Part shown: in pieces, positions 1 through 8,489 of the stretch
Numbering within the stretch: position 1 is the first letter of the stretch
How the letters are laid out: each line of letters starts with the position of its first letter
NCBI RefSeq assembly: GCF_024758505.1
Contig: NZ_CP077970.1
Coordinates: 3,968,001-4,032,000, forward strand
Source of the DNA: Bradyrhizobium arachidis
GTDB lineage: Bacteria; Pseudomonadota; Alphaproteobacteria; Rhizobiales; Xanthobacteraceae
Length of the DNA stretch: 64,000 bases
Direction: 5' to 3'
Notes under the pieces: model-generated
Databases searched by the model: none
What the model was told of the DNA's origin: nothing
Seen by the model: the letters and a program-made list of their open reading frames with translations, nothing else
Translations under genes and position numbers: made by a program

Positions 1-1
1 G

Positions 2-292
2 GCGGCGCTGTCCGGTGTTCTCCTCACTTCGCGTCTCGAAGCAGCAATGCCGGAGGCCGGCGAGGGATATGAACTGGATGTGATCGCGGCGGTGGTCATG
101 GGAGGGACGAGTCTTGCCGGAGGCAAGGCGTCCTTGTTGGGAACTGCTGCCGGCGCGGTCCTCATGGCGGTCGTGCGCAACGGTCTCAATATCCTCAACG
201 TCAACACGTTCTGGCATCAGGTTGTGATCGGCGCGATCATTCTGTTGGCCGTGTGCGCCGATAAGTTCGGTGGCCGCTCGCGAGATACCTGA
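2..292 (+). CDS. ABC sugar permease, C-terminal part (RbsC/AraH family), cut by window edge
   Basis: This is the tail of an inner-membrane permease of a ribose/xylose-type ABC importer. The reading frame is open from base 2 and its true start lies upstream of the window. The segment VIAAVVMGGTSLAGG followed by two hydrophobic helices is the conserved end of the BPD_transp_2 family, and a close relative (VIAAVVLGGTSLFGG) occurs in the complete permease at 5234-6238. The gene ends just before the lactonase gene, so the two are probably co-transcribed. The window therefore holds parts of two distinct ribose-type importers. Confidence 0.85.
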   Translation, partial: AALSGVLLTSRLEAAMPEAGEGYELDVIAAVVMGGTSLAGGKASLLGTAAGAVLMAVVRNGLNILNVNTFWHQVVIGAIILLAVCADKFGGRSRDT

Positions 293-307
293 GTGAGGGA
301 GGCAGCT

Positions 308-1252
308 GTGGGTTTTGGCCTTGGCCCGATCGAGAATAGCTTGCGATATCCCGTCGCGGGCGTCGAGCCGCTCGATCGTCGGTTTACGTACAAGATAGGA
401 AACGCACCGATCGAACGTCTTGCGACGGGCTTTGGATGGGTGGAGGGGCCCGTCTACTTTGGAGATAGCGGCAGTCTTCTCTTCAGCGATATTCCGAACA
501 ACCGCATCTACCGCTGGCTCGAGGCGGATGGGCATCTGGGAATATTCCGCAGTCCCTCGAACTATGCCAATGGCCATACCCGTGACCAAAGCGGACGCCT
601 TGTTAGCTGCGAGCACCTTCGACGCGTCACCCGCACCGAGCTCGACGGCCGTATCACCGTGCTGGCGGATCGCTACGAAGGCAAACGCCTTAGCGCGCCC
701 AATGATGTGATCGTGGCCTCCGACGGTGCCGTGTGGTTCACCGACCCCGGCTATGGCATCGACAGCGACTATGAGGGTATCAAACAGGAGGCCGAACTGC
801 TCCGGGCAGTCTACCGATTGGATCCCGCCGGATCGCTCCGGGTGGTTGCGGACGATTTCGTGCGGCCCAACGGCCTTGCCTTGTCGCCGGACGAATCGCG
901 ACTCTATGTCGTCGATAGCGGGATAACGGATGGCGGCCCGTCCCATATCCGCGTCTTCGATGTGGTCGATGGGCACTTGCGGAACGACGCGGTATTTGCC
1001 GACGACTTTGCGCCGGGTTTCACGGACGGCCTGCGCGTCGATGTGCATGGCAACGTCTGGTGCAGCATGGGGTGGGCGGATCCCGCCGAAGACGGCGTGC
1101 GCTGCTACTCGGCGGAAGGCGCCTTGATCGGGAAGATTCATCTGCCGGAGACCTGCGCGAACGTTTGCTTTGGGGGGCGTCGCAAGAACCGGCTGTTCAT
1201 GGCGGCGAGCACGTCGATCTACGCTGTGTGTCTCAACACGACGGGAATTTGA
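308..1252 (+). CDS. SMP-30/gluconolactonase family lactonase
   Basis: A 314-residue beta-propeller hydrolase of the SMP-30/LRE family, which opens sugar-acid lactones to free aldonic acids. Family signatures seen are GFGWVEGPVYFGDSG near the N-terminus, SAPNDVIVASDGAVWFTDPGYG in the middle (Asn-Asp metal region; only part quoted elsewhere) and RPNGLALSPDE. A GTG at 293 would also be in frame, but GGGAGG at 297-302 sits five bases before GTG 308, so I prefer 308. It follows the permease fragment directly and precedes an SDR. Lactonase next to dehydrogenase is the usual layout for oxidative sugar catabolism, where an aldose is oxidised to a lactone that this enzyme hydrolyses. The substrate cannot be read from sequence. 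Confidence 0.88.
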   Translation: MGFGLGPIENSLRYPVAGVEPLDRRFTYKIGNAPIERLATGFGWVEGPVYFGDSGSLLFSDIPNNRIYRWLEADGHLGIFRSPSNYANGHTRDQSGRLVSCEHLRRVTRTELDGRITVLADRYEGKRLSAPNDVIVASDGAVWFTDPGYGIDSDYEGIKQEAELLRAVYRLDPAGSLRVVADDFVRPNGLALSPDESRLYVVDSGITDGGPSHIRVFDVVDGHLRNDAVFADDFAPGFTDGLRVDVHGNVWCSMGWADPAEDGVRCYSAEGALIGKIHLPETCANVCFGGRRKNRLFMAASTSIYAVCLNTTGI

Positions 1253-1295
1253 CTGACGCCGGAAGCTCGATTGGACGGGACGAGGGAGACTTGAA

Positions 1296-2045
1296 GTGCT
1301 GGCGGAAAAGATTGCGATCATCACAGGGGCCGGAAAGGGAATGGGCGAGATCCATGCCCGCGAATTTGCAGCGCAACATGCGGCAGTGGTCCTCACCGAC
1401 GTCGATACAAAGAATGGCCATCGTGTTGCCGATGAAATATCGGCATCCGGCGGCAAGGCAATATTCGTCGATCACGATGTGGTCGATGAGGGGTCGTGGA
1501 GCAACGTCGTTGCTGAGGCGGAGCGCGCCTTCGGATGTGTCAACGTACTGGTTAATAATGCAGGAATATTCATCCGCGACACGATCGAGAACCTCTCCGT
1601 CGTGGACTTTCGAAGGCTGTACGAGGTGAACGTCACCGGTGCGTTCCTCGGATGCAAGCTGGTCGCTCCCAGCATGAAACGGGCCGGCGGAGGTTCGATC
1701 GTCAACGTGTCTTCAGTGTCCGGCATCGTCGCGAACATGCCGGGCATGACCGGCTACTCCGCGACGAAAGGGGCCATTCGCATGCTCACCAAGGCTGCCG
1801 CCGTCGATCTGTGGCAGCATGGGATCAGAGTGAACTCGATACACCCGGGCACGATCAGGACCCCCCTCAATGAGGATTACTTCTCAGACCCGGAGAAGAC
1901 GCGGCTCATCCTGGGAAGCACGCTTATGGCAAGACCCGGAGAGTGCTCGGAAGTGTCCGCGGCGCTCATTTTCTTGGCGTCCGACGGATCGAGCTACATG
2001 ACGGGTTCCGAATTGGTGGTTGATGGCGGTATGACTGCGGTTTGA
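1296..2045 (+). CDS. SDR-family NAD(P)-dependent oxidoreductase
   Basis: A 249-residue classical short-chain dehydrogenase. The cofactor motif TGAGKGMG is near residue 10, NNAG near residue 85, catalytic Ser in the VSSVSG block and Tyr/Lys in YSATK; the C-terminal VDGGMTAV is typical of FabG-like members. It starts at GTG 1296, preceded by GAGGGAGAC. It follows the lactonase by 43 bases and likely belongs to the same transcript, so it may oxidise the sugar or polyol that feeds the lactonase. Exact substrate unknown. Confidence 0.88.
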   Translation: MLAEKIAIITGAGKGMGEIHAREFAAQHAAVVLTDVDTKNGHRVADEISASGGKAIFVDHDVVDEGSWSNVVAEAERAFGCVNVLVNNAGIFIRDTIENLSVVDFRRLYEVNVTGAFLGCKLVAPSMKRAGGGSIVNVSSVSGIVANMPGMTGYSATKGAIRMLTKAAAVDLWQHGIRVNSIHPGTIRTPLNEDYFSDPEKTRLILGSTLMARPGECSEVSAALIFLASDGSSYMTGSELVVDGGMTAV

Positions 2046-2428
2046 CGAGCTGTTTTCGTCGCCTCCTCCTCCTGAAAGCGCTTCAGCTTTGAACCCAATC
2101 CGGTGCGGGCACTGCCGAGCATGGCAATAGCATGCCCGTGCCGCCTGTGATCTTCGCCTAGAACATTGCCCGGAAACCGCGGGCGATGGCGAGGCTGGAA
2201 GATCGTGCTCGTTCGATCATCGGACTGTTGAGTCAAAATGCACAACGGGTGGGGTGCCACCTTCCTCGCTGGTGTCGGGCGCTTTTCGCTGGGATTTCCG
2301 GCACAAATGGAGCAATTGACTGCCGTTCCGACAATCATGCGATATCCATCGCAGGTCGATACGATGCGGCGATCGAAGTCATGCGACACTGGACCGGCAC
2401 GAGGACGTTGACGGTTCAATTTTGCGTG
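2046..2428. other. Intergenic region, no gene seen
   Basis: About 380 bases without a convincing reading frame. It separates the lactonase-SDR transcript from the ABC importer and probably holds the 3' end of the first unit. No strong hairpin-plus-T-run terminator was found by eye. Confidence 0.5.
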
Positions 2429-2445
2429 CGATAACGTATGCATTA
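2408..2445 (+). promoter_or_regulatory. Promoter with overlapping GntR-type operator for the ABC importer
   Basis: A possible -35 box TTGACG (2408-2413) is followed after 17 bases by the palindromic block CGATAACGTATGCATTA (2429-2445). The same 17 bases occur inverted at 24595-24611, in front of the dehydrogenase gene at 24688. The block reads as TAACG-N4-CATTA, one mismatch from the consensus TAATG-N4-CATTA found at 18037 and 22116. Overlap with the -10 position suggests repression. The likely ligand-responsive repressor is the GntR/FCD protein encoded at 23572-24315 (inference). Confidence 0.65.
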
Positions 2446-2499
2446 AGGGGCCAGTAAGATCCCGACGAATTCGGCGCAATCGCTTTTGGAGGGATCACG

Positions 2500-3627
2500 A
2501 TGTCTAGCCTCACTACAAAACTCACAGTTACGATGGCGGCGATCGTCGCCTGTATGGTCCTGGCCACAGGTCCATCGACGGCGGCGGATGTTGCTGCGGC
2601 GTTGAAGGATATCGAGGAGCATCCAGCCTCCGGTCCGCACGGGGAAAAGCCGGTCCTCGCCAGCGATCTCTCACTCACCCCGGAAGAGATCGCAAAGATC
2701 AAGTCGATGAACGCGACTGCAGCTATCGTCATGCACTACACGGCCTCCGATTGGGCGAAGGCGCAGATGGCGGGCCAAAGGGCTGCTCTCGATATGCTCG
2801 GAATCAAGATCATCGCTGTCACGGACGCGGGCTACAAAGCCGAGCAACAGGTCTCCGACATTGAGACGGTCATGGCCCGCAAACCGAACGTGATGATTAG
2901 CGTTCCTGCAGAGCAAAACGGCACGGCCGCCGCGTACAAGCGTGCGGCGGCTTCCGGTATCAAGATCGTGTTTCTCGATCAGACTGGCGCCGGAATGTCG
3001 CCTGGGACGGAGTATGTGAGCCTCGTGTCTTCCGACAATCGAGGTATGGGCAAGGCTGCGGCGCTGCTTATGGCGCAGGCGCTGAACGGAAAGGGCAATA
3101 TTGGATTGATCCCGCACGCTTCCGACCTGTTTGCGACCGTCGAGCGCGTCATGGGGTTCAAGGAGGCGATCAAAGCCTACCCTGACATCAAGATCGTGGC
3201 CGAGCAGGGCGTCGGTGGCCCTGACTTTTCCGGAGAGTCTGAGCGTATCGCCTCTGGGATGCTGACCGCCCATCCTGAACTGAACGGGATTTGGGCTGTC
3301 TGGGATGTGCCGACCGAAGGCGTGCTCGCTGCGGCGCGCACCAGCGGACGCGGGCCAAAGGATCTCGTGATCACGACCTGCGACCTTGGCGTGAACATCG
3401 CTATCGACATGGCGAAGAATGGTTACGTGAAGGGGACGGGATCGCAGCGGCCGTACGGCGCAGGCTATGCGGAAGGCATTTTGGCGGGCTACGCACTGAT
3501 CGGCAAGTCAGCGCCGCCCTATGTCGTGCTTCCCGCACTGGCGGTGACCAAGCAGAATTTGATTGCCGGCTGGCCAATGTCCAATGGGACGCCGCCACCT
3601 CAGGTGGTGACGGACGCCTTGAAGTAG
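2500..3627 (+). CDS. Sugar ABC transporter substrate-binding protein (RbsB-like, type 1)
   Basis: A 375-residue periplasmic sugar-binding protein with a Sec signal peptide (hydrophobic stretch about residues 8-28, ending in STAADV). The mature part has an N-terminal extension of about 40 residues before the first beta-strand (ATAAIVMHY), then two type-1 periplasmic lobes with VSVPAEQNG-like and VSSDNRGMG blocks. RbsB itself is about 295 residues, so this is a longer subfamily. A GGAGGGATC ribosome site precedes ATG 2500. It heads an operon of binding protein, ATPase, permease and epimerase. Ligand unknown; a pentose, tetrose or polyol is likely from the neighbours. Confidence 0.9.
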   Translation: MSSLTTKLTVTMAAIVACMVLATGPSTAADVAAALKDIEEHPASGPHGEKPVLASDLSLTPEEIAKIKSMNATAAIVMHYTASDWAKAQMAGQRAALDMLGIKIIAVTDAGYKAEQQVSDIETVMARKPNVMISVPAEQNGTAAAYKRAAASGIKIVFLDQTGAGMSPGTEYVSLVSSDNRGMGKAAALLMAQALNGKGNIGLIPHASDLFATVERVMGFKEAIKAYPDIKIVAEQGVGGPDFSGESERIASGMLTAHPELNGIWAVWDVPTEGVLAAARTSGRGPKDLVITTCDLGVNIAIDMAKNGYVKGTGSQRPYGAGYAEGILAGYALIGKSAPPYVVLPALAVTKQNLIAGWPMSNGTPPPQVVTDALK

Positions 3628-3672
3628 GACTGGTGGGCCCGGGCTTTAGTCCCCGCACGCGAGCTATCGGTC

Positions 3673-5250
3673 ATGATCGAATCCAGCGACGCGGTCGAGA
3701 TGACCGGCATAAAGAAGTCGTTCGGAGGACTCCACGTCCTCCGCGGCGTCGACTTCGCGGTCAAGCAGGGGACGGTCCATGCGCTGATGGGTGAGAATGG
3801 CGCCGGAAAGTCGACGCTGCTCAAGATACTTCAGGGAATTCTGACGCCGACCGAAGGCTCCATAACCGTCTTCGGTCGGCAGATGAGCGGTTTTAGCGCC
3901 GCTACATCACGCGCGTTGGGTATCGGGATGATATTTCAGGAACTGAGCCTGATCCCGAGTCTCACCGTCGCCCAGAACATCTTTCTGGCTCGAGAGCCGA
4001 GGAAATTTGGGCTTCTCGTCGACGATCGCATGGCGCGGGATCGATCGAGAGTGATCCTGTCCGAACTGGGCATGGATGTCGATCCGGCAACGCCGGTCGA
4101 GAAGCTCAGCACCGGGCAGATGCAGATGGTAGAGATTGCCAAAGCGATCTCCCAAGACGCTCGCGTGCTCATTTTGGATGAGCCGACATCCGCGCTGACC
4201 GGCGTTGAGGTCGAGCGTCTCTTTTCACTCCTCAAACGTCTATCCGCGGATGGCGTCGCGATCGTCTACGTGTCGCACCGGATGGACGAGATATTCGAGA
4301 TTGCCGAGGAGGTGACCATCCTTAGGGATGGCCGGAACGTTGCGACCGCCCCACTGCGGCAATTGGAGATCCAGGACGTCGTCGAGCATATGATCGGCAA
4401 GCGGGTTGGAAGCTTCAGCTGGCGGCCGCGTTCGGTCGACCGGACGCGTTGCCCGGCTCTTGAGGTCCGATCGCTATCCGGGCCGAACAAGCCGATCAAC
4501 GCTTCTTTCGAAGTTCATTCAGGTGAAGTGCTTGGCATCGCGGGGCTGTTGGGCTCCGGCCGCAGCGAACTGGCTCGGGTCTTGTTTGGTATCGATCCAA
4601 TGATCTCCGGCGAAATCCGGGTGAAAGGCCAGGCTGTCAGGATTCGCAGTCCAAGCGACGCGATGGCGGCTGGAATCGCCCTCATACCTGAAAGCAGAGC
4701 TCGCGAAGGCCTGATCGCGGCGCACAGTATACGCACAAATCTCAGTCTGCCTCGGTTGGGCGACCTCGCTCGTGGACCGTTCCTTGACGGTGCCAAGGAG
4801 ACCTCTTCCGCAACCGGCTTGATCCAACGATTGCGTATCAAAGCGACCTCCAGCTTTGTCCCGGTGCGTACCCTCTCGGGCGGTAATCAGCAGAAAGTTG
4901 TGCTGGGGAAATGGTTGGCCATGAATCCCGAGATCCTGATCCTGGATGAGCCCACGGCGGGCATCGACATCGGCAGCAAAACGGAAATCGTCGATCTCAT
5001 CCGCGAACTTGCGGATGAGGGACGAGCCATCATCATCATTTCTTCCGAGCTCGCCGAACTTCTGGCGGTTAGCGATCGCGTGCTCATCATGAGCGACGGA
5101 CGCATTGCCCGCGAGGTGTCCAGGGACGAGATTTCCGTGGCGGCCGGCGAGCCGACCGGAAGTGCAGACGAAGGGGTGCAGATCGCCAAGGCGGAGCACA
5201 ACCTTCAAGTCCTTATCCAGGAGGTGCGGCTCAATGCTCCGACGTACTGA
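3673..5250 (+). CDS. Sugar ABC transporter ATP-binding protein, duplicated (RbsA/XylG-like)
   Basis: A 525-residue cytoplasmic ATPase with two ABC domains, the normal size for RbsA-type proteins (about 500). The first domain has Walker A GENGAGKST at residues 40-48, a signature region LSTGQMQMVEIAKA and Walker B LILDEPTSAL. The second has a degenerate Walker A (LLGSGRSE), signature LSGGNQQKVVLGK and Walker B ILILDEPTAGID. A degenerate second P-loop is normal in this family. The gene lies 45 bases after the binding-protein gene and overlaps the permease gene by 17 bases. Confidence 0.95.
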   Translation: MIESSDAVEMTGIKKSFGGLHVLRGVDFAVKQGTVHALMGENGAGKSTLLKILQGILTPTEGSITVFGRQMSGFSAATSRALGIGMIFQELSLIPSLTVAQNIFLAREPRKFGLLVDDRMARDRSRVILSELGMDVDPATPVEKLSTGQMQMVEIAKAISQDARVLILDEPTSALTGVEVERLFSLLKRLSADGVAIVYVSHRMDEIFEIAEEVTILRDGRNVATAPLRQLEIQDVVEHMIGKRVGSFSWRPRSVDRTRCPALEVRSLSGPNKPINASFEVHSGEVLGIAGLLGSGRSELARVLFGIDPMISGEIRVKGQAVRIRSPSDAMAAGIALIPESRAREGLIAAHSIRTNLSLPRLGDLARGPFLDGAKETSSATGLIQRLRIKATSSFVPVRTLSGGNQQKVVLGKWLAMNPEILILDEPTAGIDIGSKTEIVDLIRELADEGRAIIIISSELAELLAVSDRVLIMSDGRIAREVSRDEISVAAGEPTGSADEGVQIAKAEHNLQVLIQEVRLNAPTY

Positions 5251-6238
5251 TGGAAGTGGAACTGCAGTGACGACGCATCGAGGTCCGTTGGCCATGGTTA
5301 GAGGCACTTCCATTGTCTCGGACTGGCGACAATACGTCGTCTATATCGGGTTCACGCTGATCTTCGTAATATTCGCGATTACGCTGAGTGATCGCGGCTT
5401 CCTGTCGGCCAACAATCTGCTCAACATCGCACGACAAACCGCGATTATCGCGATCATGGCGATGGCCATGACCTTCGTGTTGTGCGCCGGCGAGATCGAT
5501 TTGTCGGTTGGGGCCATTGCAGGTTTGGCTTCCGTGACCTCAGCCCTCGCTCTTAGCCGTTACGGGCTTGTACCTGCCATTGCGGCCGGACTCTGTACCG
5601 GTCTCCTTGTGGGAGCCGTGAATGGAAGCTTGACCGCCTGGATCGGCATCCCCTCGTTTCTGGTCACGTTGGGTATGATGGGCTTTGCCCGTGGGCTTGG
5701 CATGTGGATGAGCGGAACCTCTCCCGTGCCGGTGATCGATGAAACCTTCATCGCTATTTTCGGATCGGGGAATATCGGCCCGGTCCCCATCCTTGTATTG
5801 TGGGTCGTGATCCTCGGCGCGCTGGCTCATACGGCCCTGCGAAAGACACCCTTCGGACGAAAGATCCTGGCCACTGGTGGTGGTGAGACCGCAGCGCGCT
5901 ACAGCGGCATCAAGACAAAAACCGTAAAGTTTCAAGCGCTTTTGATGACTGCCACGGCGGCTTCCATCGCAGGTATGCTTTACGCGGGACGCCTGCACTC
6001 GGGGCGCTTCCAGTTGGGAGAGGGCGATGAACTGTCGGTTATCGCCGCCGTCGTTCTTGGCGGCACCAGCCTGTTCGGCGGAGCCGGAACGGTCATCGGA
6101 TCAATCGTGGGGGCGCTGCTGATCGGCGTTATCAACAATGGTCTTATTCTGCTGGGGCTCGATTTTAGCCAGCAGCTTATGGCGCGCGGCGTTCTCATCG
6201 TTCTGGCGGTGGCCTTGGGCCGCAGCCAGCGCGCGTGA
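5234..6238 (+). CDS. Sugar ABC transporter permease (RbsC-like)
   Basis: A 334-residue integral membrane protein with about eight to ten hydrophobic segments. The conserved BPD_transp_2 features are CAGEIDLSVGAIAGL and VIAAVVLGGTSLFGGAG. The reading frame stays open upstream to 5105, but AGGAGG at 5219-5224 places the start at ATG 5234, nine bases later, inside the end of the ATPase gene; this implies translational coupling. It forms the channel of the importer with the 2500 and 3673 products. It is a paralogue of the truncated permease at the left edge. Confidence 0.93.
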   Translation: MLRRTDGSGTAVTTHRGPLAMVRGTSIVSDWRQYVVYIGFTLIFVIFAITLSDRGFLSANNLLNIARQTAIIAIMAMAMTFVLCAGEIDLSVGAIAGLASVTSALALSRYGLVPAIAAGLCTGLLVGAVNGSLTAWIGIPSFLVTLGMMGFARGLGMWMSGTSPVPVIDETFIAIFGSGNIGPVPILVLWVVILGALAHTALRKTPFGRKILATGGGETAARYSGIKTKTVKFQALLMTATAASIAGMLYAGRLHSGRFQLGEGDELSVIAAVVLGGTSLFGGAGTVIGSIVGALLIGVINNGLILLGLDFSQQLMARGVLIVLAVALGRSQRA

Positions 6239-6271
6239 CTGAGCTGAACTCAAAAAAAGAAGGACTATCGC

Positions 6272-7126
6272 ATGACCTTGGTCATCGTCACTGGTGGAAG
6301 CGGCAAGCTCGGCCGAGCTTGCATAAAGGATCTCTTGGATCACGGCTACAACGTGGTCAACGCGGATGTCGCACCTCCTGCGGTGGACCTTTGTCCTTTC
6401 GTGCAGGTCAATCTCACGGATCTTGACCGCACGATAGAGCTGCTTTCCGGCATGGAATGGTATCACAATCGAGGGGTGGACGCAGTTGTTCACCTCGCTG
6501 CCGTTCCAATGCCCGGAGTTGTGGCTATCAGCGAGGTTTTCGGTATCAATACGGCCAGTACCTATAATGTCTTTGAGGCGGCGCGCCGCCTTGGCATACG
6601 CAATGTGGTCTGGGCGTCAAGCGAGACCTTGCTCGGTCTGCCATACAAGGATCCGCCGCCATATCTTCCTGTCGACGAAGACTATCCGGCGAGGCCCGAA
6701 ACGGCTTACTCGCTGTCCAAAGCGGTTGGTGAAGAAATTGCGCGTCAGTTTTGCCGGTGGGATCCCCTGCTCAAGATTGCGTGCCTGCGATTTTCGAACG
6801 TGATGGATCCTGCCGAGTACGGGCAATTTCCCTCCTTCGATCCGGAAGATCGAAAGTTCAATCTGTTCGGGTACATCGATGCACGTGATGGGGCTCAGGC
6901 GGTTCGGCTATCGCTGGAGGCAGATATCAAGGGAGCAGAAGTCTTCGTAATTGCCAATGCCGACACGGTATCGCCGACATCGAGTGTGGAGCTCGCGCAG
7001 AAATATTTTCCAGGCGTACCATTCAAGAGGAAAATCAGCGGACATGAGACGCTGCTCTCCATAGACAAGGCTCGTCGAGTGCTCGGTTATTCGCCGAAGC
7101 ATAGTTGGCGGTCGGCTCAAAAATAA
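6272..7126 (+). CDS. NAD-dependent epimerase/dehydratase (extended SDR)
   Basis: A 284-residue extended SDR. The N-terminal Rossmann motif is TGGSGKLG, the catalytic Ser is in WASSETLLG and the Tyr/Lys in YSLSK. The length fits uronate dehydrogenases and small sugar epimerases rather than UDP-sugar epimerases (about 330). AAGGA lies 7-12 bases before the ATG. It is the last gene of the ABC importer operon (33-base gap), so it probably acts early on the imported sugar, oxidising C1 or inverting a hydroxyl. Family is certain, reaction is not. Confidence 0.85.
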   Translation: MTLVIVTGGSGKLGRACIKDLLDHGYNVVNADVAPPAVDLCPFVQVNLTDLDRTIELLSGMEWYHNRGVDAVVHLAAVPMPGVVAISEVFGINTASTYNVFEAARRLGIRNVVWASSETLLGLPYKDPPPYLPVDEDYPARPETAYSLSKAVGEEIARQFCRWDPLLKIACLRFSNVMDPAEYGQFPSFDPEDRKFNLFGYIDARDGAQAVRLSLEADIKGAEVFVIANADTVSPTSSVELAQKYFPGVPFKRKISGHETLLSIDKARRVLGYSPKHSWRSAQK

Positions 7127-7304
7127 GCGCTAGACCCGAAGATTTTCTCGTTCCAAGATTCCGGCGTGCTCCTCTTAGTTGAGATGAAATGGGGTCACCT
7201 ATCCACCAGACCATTTCATTTGTGGCTTTGTGCTCGCGCGCCGTAGCCTTCCCAGGGTCAGCTTAAACTAACAAACCGCAGACAGCGTTCCCTGGGAGGA
7301 GCAA

Positions 7305-8303
7305 ATGGATTCGAGCAAGAACCTTTCGCAAGTAAGTCGCCGCGATCTCGTCAAGGGAGCCGCTTTGCTGGGCGGTGCCGCGTTGACCGAGGCGGCCACC
7401 ACGCGCAGCGAGGCGAAAGAGGCGAAGTCGGATAAACAAGCTCCATCGTATTATCGGTTCGCGTTGGGCGAAGCACAGGTCACGGTCGTCTCTGACGGGC
7501 CGTTGCCGCTTGGAGACCCAAGCGAAAGCTTCCTGGGCGTGCCGAAGGAGGAAGTTGTGCGGATGCTCGACAAGAGCTTCCTTCCCACAAAGGAGGTCGT
7601 GCTCGAGCAGAACGCGCCGATCGTCAATTTTGGAAACAAGCAGGTCCTGTTTGACACCGGCATGGGGTCACTCAAGCAGTTCGGGCCCACCACGGGGCGC
7701 CTGAAGAGCAGCCTAGCGGCTGCCGGGGTCGCTCTTGAAGATATCGACGCGGTCGTCTGTTCTCATGCGCACTGGGATCACATCGGTGGCATCTGGGGGG
7801 ACGACAACAAGCCGACGTTTCCGAACGCACAGATCTACATCAGCCAAACCGATTACGATTTCTGGACTGACAAGAGCAAGCTCGGCGGTGACTTGGATGG
7901 CCTAGTCAAGGCGGCGATTCATAACCTGCCGCCTGTGCGGGACCGCATCGTTTTCTTCAAGGATGGCGAGCAGTTTCTGCCGGGAGTTCATGCAATTGCA
8001 GCGCCCGGCCACACACTCGGGCATCACTGCTTCATGATCGAGTCGGCGGGAAAGTCGTTTTGCTACGTCGGGGATTTGACCCATCATCCCGTGCTGCTGT
8101 TCGAAAAACCCCGAATGGAGTTTCTGTTCGATACCGATTCGAAGCTTTCGGCGAAGTCGCGGGTGAGGGTCCTGGACATGTTGGCTGCCAACAGGACGCC
8201 GCTGATGTCTTATCACTTCCCGTGGCCGGGCCTCGGGAATGTAGGGAAGGATGGCGAGGGCTTCCGTTACTATCCCGAACCAATGCATGTGTCGTCTCTT
8301 TAA
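7305..8303 (+). CDS. MBL-fold metallo-hydrolase with Tat signal
   Basis: A 332-residue metallo-beta-lactamase-fold hydrolase. The N-terminus has a twin-arginine signal (SRRDLVKGAALLGGAAL), so the protein is exported folded to the periplasm. The metal motif HAHWDH is at residues 154-159, with later His ligands in AAPGHTLGHH and Asp in YVGDLTHH. This resembles periplasmic quinoprotein-relay or lactonase-like MBL proteins often found near sugar/alcohol oxidation genes. A GGGAGGAGC ribosome site precedes the ATG by a few bases. It stands alone between the ABC operon and the glycerate kinase gene. Candidate role: hydrolysis of a lactone or ester outside the cytoplasm (inference). Confidence 0.88.
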   Translation: MDSSKNLSQVSRRDLVKGAALLGGAALTEAATTRSEAKEAKSDKQAPSYYRFALGEAQVTVVSDGPLPLGDPSESFLGVPKEEVVRMLDKSFLPTKEVVLEQNAPIVNFGNKQVLFDTGMGSLKQFGPTTGRLKSSLAAAGVALEDIDAVVCSHAHWDHIGGIWGDDNKPTFPNAQIYISQTDYDFWTDKSKLGGDLDGLVKAAIHNLPPVRDRIVFFKDGEQFLPGVHAIAAPGHTLGHHCFMIESAGKSFCYVGDLTHHPVLLFEKPRMEFLFDTDSKLSAKSRVRVLDMLAANRTPLMSYHFPWPGLGNVGKDGEGFRYYPEPMHVSSL

Positions 8304-8442
8304 CTTGCGGGATTGGTCAAGTCGGACACCGTCAGACATTGACCGGCACTGTCAGCTGAGTTCAGCCCCCGGCCTGTTGGCGGCCTAACAAGTTGGTCGG
8401 TCGCACCGGCCAAACCAAGCGCGCAAGCGCTCCTCCCGCGAC

Positions 8443-8474
8443 TGGCCCGGCCCTGGAGGCCGGGCCATTTTTTT
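8443..8474 (+). terminator. Strong Rho-independent terminator just before the glycerate kinase start
   Basis: A perfect 10-bp stem TGGCCCGGCC / GGCCGGGCCA with loop CTGGA is followed by seven T residues (8468-8474). It ends transcripts running rightwards from the MBL gene. It also sits only 15 bases before the ATG of the kinase gene at 8490, leaving no room for a separate promoter between them. It may therefore act as a regulated leader terminator for the kinase. Confidence 0.9.
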
Positions 8475-8489
8475 GAATGGGTAATTGAA